64,000 bases of DNA, taken from assembly GCF_022539665.2 (NCBI RefSeq), contig NC_081331.1:6296501-6360500 (forward strand). Direction: 5' to 3'. The notes below the pieces were generated by a model. It searched no databases. It saw nothing but the letters and a program-made list of their open reading frames with translations, and was not told the DNA's origin. The position numbers and the translations under genes are program-made. Positions 57,088 through 64,000 of the stretch are shown here, in pieces. Position 1 is the first letter of the stretch; every line of letters starts with the position of its first letter. The stretch comes from Daphnia carinata. Taxonomy: Eukaryota > Arthropoda > Branchiopoda > Diplostraca > Daphniidae.

Positions 57088-57924
57088 TTACAGAGCTGCA
57101 GCCTCAACGTCAGGAACATGGGGACCACTAACTGTCTCCGGTTCGCAGCTAGCAGGTTCATGTATCGGCTCTGAAATCTTCACATCGTTGTCGACGGTCG
57201 GTTCATCCACAGGTACGACAGACTCGTCAGTCTTTTCGACCTTGTGGATTTTGCGCACCGCCGGTCGGATAGATGGAACGTATGTGCTAGCTGGAACAGG
57301 TCTCGCCCGGAAGGGAACGGGTTTCACTTTTTCTGGTTGGGAGGTTTGAACCATGATCTTCTTGGCCGATGAATGAGGCTCCTGCTTAAATGCCGAACAA
57401 TCCTTTGGAAGTTTGTAGGTGCTCAAAGGAACAGGATTGGCCCGGAAAGGTTTACGCACAAAATCCTCCAGAGTCTTCTTTTTCCCTGGAAGGGGTTTAA
57501 TGGCGAAGAGTCTGTCCGTCCGATCCATCGTCTTTGGCTTCACTGGTTTTGCCTGCCCGGCCGTACGACTGGTGGTAATATCTGGTTTCTGCACTGGTGC
57601 TGTTGATTTAACTTGCACCTTCTGGGTTCTGGTGGCAGTTGCAGTTTTAAGGCAAGCCGAAACGGCCGAGGAATCGTGATGAGTGCGGATCTTGTTGGCA
57701 TGGCTCACGTTGGCAGGTACTGAGCGTTTCTGGTGGCCGACGGCGGGGTCAATCTTGCGGGAATCTTTGCCGGGTTTTTCAGGTGCAGCAGGAACGCTGG
57801 TGTCTGGTAATTTGGTAACAGATTTGCGTCCGGTGAAAGAATTGACCCGCGCTGATACATGTGGGAAAGTCTTTTTCGATCCTGGAAGAGGTTTGGGGGA
57901 TGGGAAAGAAGTATTGAAAGCCAT
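57088..57924 (-). CDS. Basic low-complexity protein with repeated KPLPGxKKT and FRAxPVPxSTY motifs (TPX2-like), 3' end uncertain
   Basis: The 278-aa frame is Lys/Pro/Ser/Thr-rich. KPLPGSKKT (11-19) recurs as KPLPGKKKT (143-151), and FRANPVPLSTY (160-170) recurs as FRARPVPASTY (205-215). The F-(K/R)-A-x-P-(V/L)-P pattern resembles microtubule-binding repeats of TPX2 and relatives, so a spindle or microtubule-associated role is a guess. The terminal codons CTG TAA lie inside CT/GTAAGTGC, a strong splice donor. The gene may therefore continue into exons at about 56990-56950 (LCPSPVANQKSWAV in phase) and further; I cannot fix the true end. The start ATG at 57924 is clear. Confidence 0.6.
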   Translation of the reverse strand: MAFNTSFPSPKPLPGSKKTFPHVSARVNSFTGRKSVTKLPDTSVPAAPEKPGKDSRKIDPAVGHQKRSVPANVSHANKIRTHHDSSAVSACLKTATATRTQKVQVKSTAPVQKPDITTSRTAGQAKPVKPKTMDRTDRLFAIKPLPGKKKTLEDFVRKPFRANPVPLSTYKLPKDCSAFKQEPHSSAKKIMVQTSQPEKVKPVPFRARPVPASTYVPSIRPAVRKIHKVEKTDESVVPVDEPTVDNDVKISEPIHEPASCEPETVSGPHVPDVEAAAL

Positions 57925-58532
57925 TTTTGATAACTTTTAAAGTTGCTGAGAGCGTACTTTAATGTCAGAAAAATGTAGATAAATTCGTACGATGTACGAC
58001 TGCTTATGTGGAATTACCTGATACAGATTTTTTTGCGACCGTCGTCCCAACTCCAAATTTCAATTTGAAACATACAATTTCAATAAAATGTCATTAAATT
58101 TTACATTTTCTCGTTTCCATTTGTTTATCACACACAATTCAGACAATAAATTTCATTAGGAATTTTTAGAAAAACGAAAATTTTTCACAAAAATCAACAA
58201 CGATGTGGTTGGGGATTCTTATTCGTGAGTCGACCAATTCGTTCCGCAGTTGGTTCTCCATTTCCAAAATATACAGCATTAAGCATCGTAAACCTGAATA
58301 TAAGCTTTAAGATTTCACGATACTCCGCGCAACGCCGAAAACGAAAGATGCTTGCTATGGAAGCCAAATAGACTTACACTGCGCAGTTCTTTTGTCCCTA
58401 TTATAATTAATTTCACGAGGATATGTACGTATATATATCCAAAACCGTTTATAAACACTGGAGAACGTCATTCTATTTTAGCAGATTGGACACACTCAAC
58501 ACCATGTACTACACCATGTAACTGTTATAATA
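57925..58532. other. Intergenic, AT-rich
   Basis: Promoter of the basic repeat gene and 3' UTR of the GNAT gene. No coding evidence. Confidence 0.45.
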
Positions 58533-59258
58533 TTACAACATCTTAAATTTAAGGTAAACGAAATCATCCGGGCCAGCATTTGGAAAGGCCTTTTCGTTGC
58601 CAATCCAATGATCCATCAATTTACACTTGTTCAATGTTTCGAATTTCAAACGTTCGAAAATGTTGAGCGTTTCTGGACATACTGTGACACTCTGGATGAA
58701 GTCCAATTGTTTCGCCCGAGCCAATCGAATCGAATGTTGTGCCAAATTTAAAGCTAATCCTCTTCGTTCGAAACCTTCTTTTACACCTAGATAAACGAGA
58801 TCCATTCCTCGCTTCTCTTTCTTTTTTTGGAGGACGTTTTCGGCCATTTGCAACTTCTTCACGCAGGAGTGATAGGCTTCGACGCCTCTATTGGTGGTGG
58901 GGCGGTCAAAAAGCTTTGTATCATCCAAAACGCTATTAATGGCAACACCAACGATCCGATCTTTTTCCATGTCAATTGCCACAAGAGAAACACGTTCACT
59001 AAGGAAACGCGGGATATCTTCTATCAAGCTGAAAGCCCCAAGGCCTATTCCGATTGGTTTTCGTTCACTACTTCTTGGATACGTGTTGTCATATACAAAA
59101 TCAATCATTTGTTGATCACAGTTGGCATCCACAGCTGTTTCAATTTTGACCACTTCAGTCAGAGCTTTCAAGTTGGTGGCAACACCTTGGTAAAGCGAAC
59201 GAGTAATGGTTAACACATGCAGTTTACGAGCCGGCCGTACGTGTAACAGGAGAAACAT
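58533..59258 (-). CDS. GNAT-family N-acetyltransferase, arylalkylamine-NAT-like
   Basis: Acetyl-CoA-dependent N-acetyltransferase resembling insect dopamine/arylalkylamine N-acetyltransferases, which acetylate monoamines in neurotransmitter turnover and cuticle sclerotisation. Single exon, 241 aa. Typical features: substrate-side segment DFVYDNTYPRSSERKPIGIG, strand LVAIDMEKDRIVGVAINSVL, the core beta4 VYLGVKEGFERRGLALNLAQ whose R-R-G-L-A matches the CoA-pyrophosphate loop (Q/R-x-x-G-x-G/A), and the C-terminal LKFETLNKCKL. No intron was found. The exact substrate is not predictable. Confidence 0.85.
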   Translation of the reverse strand: MFLLLHVRPARKLHVLTITRSLYQGVATNLKALTEVVKIETAVDANCDQQMIDFVYDNTYPRSSERKPIGIGLGAFSLIEDIPRFLSERVSLVAIDMEKDRIVGVAINSVLDDTKLFDRPTTNRGVEAYHSCVKKLQMAENVLQKKKEKRGMDLVYLGVKEGFERRGLALNLAQHSIRLARAKQLDFIQSVTVCPETLNIFERLKFETLNKCKLMDHWIGNEKAFPNAGPDDFVYLKFKML

Positions 59259-59930
59259 TTCGGGAATTACACCTTTAGGTACCTGCGACGAACTAGGACC
59301 TCAAAGTGAATTTCAACGTCAAATCGGTTTGAAGAAAAAAAAATATAATAATTTGTCGTGCCAACTGGAGACCTTAGATTGTAGAACGTTTCTGAACAAC
59401 AGTGTCCCTTTTAAGTGGCAGACTCGTCTCTAGAAGCATTCTCCAAACAACGAAATGTCTTTTATGTTTGCTTGGTCGAAAATTCACCCCCCATTCTCCG
59501 TAGGGGTATATAAGGTGTTTCCGAAGAAAGTTAGATTTAGGTCAAGGAAAACTACCTGTGAGAAGCTAGTGTCATCTTGACCTTGCAATGCTATTAGTAT
59601 TCTAATATCTTGGGAGCAACTCTTACATTTTGTGGCTAAGAATTGGGTGGTTTGGTATGCATATTTGGAACCCTTTTTTTCCACCAATCTAATAAACGTA
59701 TCAAATTAATCGATACTTCAATTGTCATACCAAATTAGTTAATGGTAGTTTTTTTTAACAGTAATTCATCGAACTTAAAATTTAAAAAATCTAAAATTAG
59801 CACCAAATGTTTTTTTAAGAATCTCTTAGTTGTTTAATTCACAAAATGAAACTCAGTGGAGAAATACAATTTGAATTAAGTTTCGTGTCGAAAAGTCGAG
59901 TGCAGAAGAAAAATCCGGTTGCTCAGTCGC
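59259..59930. other. Intergenic between GNAT promoter and WBP11 3' end
   Basis: No gene is seen. A short open frame at 59484-59687 (minus) lacks domain or splice support. Confidence 0.45.
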
Positions 59931-61915
59931 TTACATAAATCCTTGCATTTCTTTCATAAACTGTGAATACGCATCATCTTTTGTTTTCACAGGAGGTTGA
60001 ACTACTGGCGCGGCTTTACTTGAAACCTAAAGAAACATTTCAATTTCCAAATAATATACGTTCCATTTTAACAGTTTGTAATTGGACGGGTACCTGTACT
60101 TGTGGAGTCCTCCATTCAATGTGTGGATTGGCACTCGATTTAGCAAGATCTTTCTTCGGTGGCATGTCTTTCTTAACTTTTAACGTGGTGGGGACGAATC
60201 TTGTTAAATCTGCGCTAAGATTTCGCATCTGCGGTTTAGCTTCAATGATAGAAGCTGTAGGTTTTGAAGACGGCTTGGACGGGGCGCTAGTGCTCAATTG
60301 CGGTCGACCAGTAAGCATGGATGGTACGCCTGGACGTAGACCTTATTAACAATTCATTAGAAAGAAAATATTAAGAAATGAAAAATACAAATAATATTTA
60401 AGATGTTCACCTGGTGGAGGCGGAGGAGGCATCCCAGGAGGTCGAATAAGCCGTGGTGTTAAACCCTGAGGCATTCTGGGTGGAGGACCTGGTGGTAATC
60501 TAGATCCTGGAATCGGGGGAGGAGCGAATCCACCATATCCCATGGGTGGAGGTGGGCCCATAGAACCATAGGGTCCATAGGCAGGCATCATCGGCGGTCG
60601 TTGAAACTGCCCAGGATGAGGTGGCATATGTGGAGGGTATTTATTGTTATCTAATGAAGGGTCATCGTCAAATTCTCCTGCTTCCATCCGTGCCTTTCTT
60701 GTTTCGTGAGTTATTTGGCGATTCATCTCTTTTTGGCGGTGCAAGTAGTCCATCTCCTGAATAACTGTGTTGACATCCTGACCGGCAATCGCTAACATTC
60801 GCTGTTGAAGTGTTGTAGGCCGCGGTGGTTCGGCAGGTACTGGAACCGGTTTAGCGGTTGCTTCTGAATTATCATCATCGCTTTCAGCATCATCATCTTC
60901 GTCATAATCTTCAGCCATTTCAGCGTCATCTTCTATGGTGTCTTTAGGTAACGCTATGTCTTCAAGAGGAGGGCGAATGAATTGATAGTATGTATGGTAA
61001 GGAGGAAGATCTTCTTCTTCGTCGTCAATTCCTGGAATACCGGGCTCTGCAGTAGCTCCATCACCTTCATCCCAAATATCGTAAATTTCGGGCGGTGGAA
61101 CTGACGGAACACCAGGTGATTTGCGTAACAACCTACCACATAACAAAGTTGATAGTTCGATTTTAATAGAGATTTTTAAAAAGTCATTATTCTACCCATA
61201 GTTGCTGATTTTCTTTAAAATGCCTGGTGGAGCTGGAAGTAATGAGCTTGAAGAACTTGATGAATCCAAGTTTGGCAAAGGAATCTCTTCAAGGTTCACT
61301 GTCTGAGTATGTTTCACTGATTCACAGTATATGATAAGCTCTGCTCTTCGTTTCTCATACTGTACTTCCATAGCTTTGATTTGGGTCCACTGGGTTGGTT
61401 CTTCTTTTTCATAGAGCCTCATAATTCTATTTAATGTATCCCTTAGCTTTTTTCTCTTTTCCTTTAACACTTTTTCACTTAGTGGTGCAGATTGAACTGG
61501 ATTGAACTCCATTTGATCAATTTTTTCCAGTTCTGCAAAGATGGTTGTAGGATCTTTTCCTTTCAACACAGTTTGCCTGACGAGTAACCGTTGTTTCTTA
61601 TTCTTCTTTAATTCACGTCTTCGTGCTTCTTTCCCTGTACACAGAGTCAATATTGTTATGATTAAATTTTAAAGTTTGAATTTCATGAAAAAGTTGCATT
61701 TTAAGGCTGATACTGCAGGAAAATTAAATTTTTGTCAACATTCACTTTGGAAACCAAGAACACATTGAATATGTAGTCATGTCCATTAGGCAAGTTGAAA
61801 AATAGTGAGAAGGCAGTTTGTTTAGAAATGGGAGTCATTCTAAATACTTACGTGCTTGATCAGTTGGATTCATAAATTTTCCACTTTTAGTGGTATTTAT
61901 CGAGCGTTTCCCCAT
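59931..61915 (-). CDS. WW domain-binding protein 11 (splicing factor)
   Basis: Nuclear proline-rich spliceosome-associated protein that binds WW domains and PP1. Five exons: 61915-61852, 61634-61196, 61132-60411, 60341-60094 and 60026-59931; 522 aa. The N-terminus is nearly diagnostic: MGKRSINTTKSGKFMNPTDQ then ARKEARRRELKKNKKQR, and LEKIDQMEFNPVQ. A middle acidic stretch (AEDYDEDDDAESDDDNS) and a long Pro/Gly/Met tract with PPGMPPPPPPG-type WW ligands follow. The C-terminus keeps AKPQMRNLSADLTRFVPTTL and KTKDDAYSQFMKEMQGFM. The first exon is short and joined across a 217-bp intron. It shares its promoter with TXNDC9. Confidence 0.96.
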
Positions 61916-62170
61916 TTTTAGTTTTCCAAAGTAGACGAGCCAGAAACCAAACGACAGAAACAACACAAGGATAATAGAAAATTATCGTTTGATTTCAGTC
62001 GATAGATGCATCTATCGGCATTTATACAAGTCTAATCGATCTCTTGTTGCCATGGTTTCTGGATCGGGGAGTAGTCCGCTGTAGTGGTATACCTCTTGCT
62101 TCGGCTGTTTTTCGCACCTGCTCAACTGGTTTAATTATCAGCTCACACATAAGAATTCCAGTATTCAGAG
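61916..62170. promoter_or_regulatory. Bidirectional promoter WBP11 / TXNDC9 with 18-bp palindrome
   Basis: Only 255 bp separate two divergent start codons. The centre has a perfect palindrome CGATAGATGCATCTATCG at 62000-62017, with inverted CGATA half-sites, and a further aatcgatct at about 62034. No TATA box is seen. CGATA and TATCGATA are known core-promoter elements (BEAF-32, DREF) in flies; use here is inference. Confidence 0.6.
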
Positions 62171-63039
62171 ATGGATCAAATTCAGAATATTTTGCAAAAC
62201 CAGATATTAAAGGCTGCTGAAGAAAAAATCGATGCTGAGTATTATTTTTTTTTTCTTTTACCTGCTAAAGTGTGAAAGCAATATTTGTTTTCCTATTCAC
62301 AAAGAATTGACAAATTGGACAATTTGACCGAAGATGACTTGGAAGATATTCGACGAAAAAGAGTGCAAGAAATGAAGTTGAGACAACAACAAATGCAGCA
62401 GTGGAAAATTAATGTAATTTTATAAGTGTGTGCTCTTAATTCGAATTTTTAGAATAGCAAGAAATAGTTCTTAATAAAATTATAATAACAAATTTAAAAT
62501 AAATTTTTTCACTCAGGGCCATGGAGAGTATACAGAGATAGCTGAAGAAAAGGAGTTCTTTGAGGTTGCCAAAAAGTCCCCAAACTTTGTGTGTCACTTT
62601 TACAGAGATGACTTTTTTCGATGCAAAGTTATAGACAAACATCTCACTATTTTGGCTAGAAAGCACATGGAGACTAAATTCTGTAAAATCAATGCTGAAA
62701 AGTGTCCTTTCTTGACAGGTATAAAAAATCACTTTAATAGAAATTTCTTGTGTGTTACTGATTATTACTGTTCCCATTACAGAGAGGCTTAGGATTAAAA
62801 CTTTGCCAACACTGGCATTGGTAAAGGATGCAAAAACTAAAGATTATGTGGTGGGTTTTTCCGATTTGGGTAATACGGATGATTTCAGTACTGACGTGTT
62901 AGAATGGAGGATAGCTCATGCTGCGGTTATTGAATATTCTGGTGATCTTTTGGTTCCACCTGGTCAAGCTTCTAAATCTAAATTTAAGATTAAAAACAAA
63001 AAAGCAATACGGGAAAATGAAGACGAAGATTCTGATTGA
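62171..63039 (+). CDS. Thioredoxin domain-containing protein 9 (TXNDC9)
   Basis: Phosducin-like thioredoxin-fold cochaperone that regulates CCT-mediated folding of tubulin and actin. Four exons: 62171-62238, 62305-62413, 62517-62718 and 62783-63039; 211 aa (family about 226). An N-terminal helix is followed by [20 protein letters not shown], then [39 protein letters not shown] and [38 protein letters not shown] closes the domain. As in the family there is no CxxC redox motif. The tail is acidic. Convergent with the SMYD gene, stops 65 bp apart. Confidence 0.97.
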
Positions 63040-63104
63040 GCAATCACGAAGCATTCCGCATATGCTATATTTCATACTCATTTTGCATCTAATAAATTTC
63101 AGCT

Positions 63105-64000
63105 TCATTTTACATCGCGAATTAATGATTTCACATCTTGCTGGTAAAACATGCTGGCCTTGCCATGAGTCAGCTCGATTATCTTAGCCGCTTCCTGGTA
63201 ATACTTTAAAGCTACTGAGTCGTCATTTGGCGAAACAAGCAACAGAATTTTGAAAATTTTCAACAAGAGTATGGCTGTCAGGGGATGCTCGTTACCATAC
63301 CAATGTTTGTATGCATGAACAAGAGGAAATCCGTATTGAATGGCCGATTCCCATAACTGAAGCTGAACTGCTGAGTCAAAAGCTGCATCCAGAACTTTTG
63401 ATCGGATAAGACATAGATCATGAAACGAATCCTCTTGCTTTGTAAGGCACAATTTGCAAACATCCAAATCTGTCAAACAATCACAAGGCATCAAATAGTG
63501 ACTTGGAACAAAACCAATAAATGTTTTCCCTTTACAATTAGTGTCTTGCATCAGAAGCAACTGTTGCTCGCTAAAATCGGCAGCACTCCAAAATTGCTTA
63601 CTGCATGAGGAATCTAGAAGGAATCCACAGGAGCAAGGAGGAAATTCTTCACCTCTCTGGGAAATGACACGAAACGAAAAGGAGGTTTTTAGAGAGAAAT
63701 GCGTGGTACAGATAGGGTTATACAAATTAACCTTGACTGCAATGGGACTTCGGCAACTTGGACACCTTGCAGCATAATGATAGCAATCAATTTTGCCACA
63801 TCGACACCGTGGACAATCGCAATCAAAGTAATATCTTTCTTTTAACTCCTTTTTTCTGTGGTTCTTGGAATTCATTAAATCAATATAACTGATATGAATG
63901 CAATTCCAGTCAAGTTTTGGCAAGTCTTGAGTAAGTCGGACACTCAGTTTGAAGCCATCAAAAGTTACAACCGCATTCGGGGAACAAGAATGGTCAAGAA
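63105..64000 (-). CDS. SMYD4-like SET/MYND lysine methyltransferase, C-terminal part (cut by window end)
   Basis: The frame enters at 64000 and reads LDHSCSPNAVVTFDGFKLSV, the SET-domain asparagine/cysteine knot, then the post-SET YYFDCDCPRCRCG. A second zinc-ribbon-like Cys cluster follows (DCYHYAARCPSCRSPI, later PPCSCGF and CDCLTDLDVCKLCL), as in SMYD4-type proteins. The C-terminal TPR-like helices end ALKYYQEAAKIIELTHG. At least 298 residues are visible with no intron; the MYND and N-terminal SET parts lie beyond the window. Histone or non-histone substrate is unknown. Confidence 0.88.
   Translation of the reverse strand, partial: LDHSCSPNAVVTFDGFKLSVRLTQDLPKLDWNCIHISYIDLMNSKNHRKKELKERYYFDCDCPRCRCGKIDCYHYAARCPSCRSPIAVKVNLYNPICTTHFSLKTSFSFRVISQRGEEFPPCSCGFLLDSSCSKQFWSAADFSEQQLLLMQDTNCKGKTFIGFVPSHYLMPCDCLTDLDVCKLCLTKQEDSFHDLCLIRSKVLDAAFDSAVQLQLWESAIQYGFPLVHAYKHWYGNEHPLTAILLLKIFKILLLVSPNDDSVALKYYQEAAKIIELTHGKASMFYQQDVKSLIRDVK

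Overview
This is a 64-kb piece of an arthropod nuclear genome, most likely a branchiopod crustacean of the Daphnia type. The basis is gene-dense eukaryotic DNA with very short introns (mostly 55-75 bp), arthropod-specific families (beta-1,3-glucan-binding GH16 protein, Methuselah-like GPCRs, insect-type N-acetyltransferase) and an intron-bearing tRNA-Ile(UAU). The species call is inference. All gene models were read by hand from splice sites, frame and remembered family motifs; no alignment was run.

Layout. 0.4-1.5 kb: linker histone H1 (-), with introns. 1.5-6.0 kb: no gene seen. 6.0-8.1 kb: SLC38A10-type transporter (-). 8.9-11.0 kb: Pol III subunit RPC5/POLR3E (-), head-to-head with an intron-containing histone H2B (11.9-12.4 kb, +). 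13.3-14.8 kb: p53-family transcription factor (+). 15.4-16.2 kb: Pol III subunit RPC8/POLR3H (+). 17.1-18.1 kb: orphan membrane-anchored protein with a Pumilio-site-rich 3' region. 19.2-21.1 kb: adrenodoxin reductase (+), tail-to-tail with a CNPY4-like ER protein (21.2-22.0 kb, -). 22.8-24.9 kb: sphingosine kinase (+). 25.6-27.0 kb: fructose-1,6-bisphosphatase (-). 27-33.3 kb: gene-poor, repeat-rich, with a ~400-bp palindromic element and tRNA-like relics. 33.3-36.0 kb: orphan coiled-coil protein (-). 36.9-38.8 kb: orphan protein (+). 39.3-40.4 kb: SERHL/kraken-type alpha/beta hydrolase (-). 43.5-46.7 and 49.9-53.0 kb: two paralogous somatomedin-B/Methuselah-like GPCRs (+), interleaved with three tRNA-Thr(AGU) genes (-). 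54.0-55.5 kb: beta-1,3-glucan-binding protein (-). 56.2 kb: tRNA-Ile(UAU). 57.1-57.9 kb: basic TPX2-like repeat protein (-). 58.5-59.3 kb: GNAT acetyltransferase (-). 59.9-61.9 kb: WBP11 splicing factor (-), sharing a 255-bp bidirectional promoter with TXNDC9 (62.2-63.0 kb, +). 63.1 kb to the end: 3' part of a SMYD4-like methyltransferase (-).

The genes are mostly unrelated housekeeping loci. Some local themes are two Pol III subunits and four tRNA genes in one window, two polyadenylated-type (intron-containing) histone genes near p53, and a local GPCR duplication. The most useful corrections to naive reading-frame annotation are a hidden last exon that gives p53 its tetramerisation domain, a stop-free in-frame intron in the hydrolase, and five GC-AG introns without which five genes cannot be read through. 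No prokaryotic, viral, CRISPR or intact autonomous transposon feature was found. No clearly new system is evident; the best candidates for novelty are the three orphan proteins and the palindromic element.
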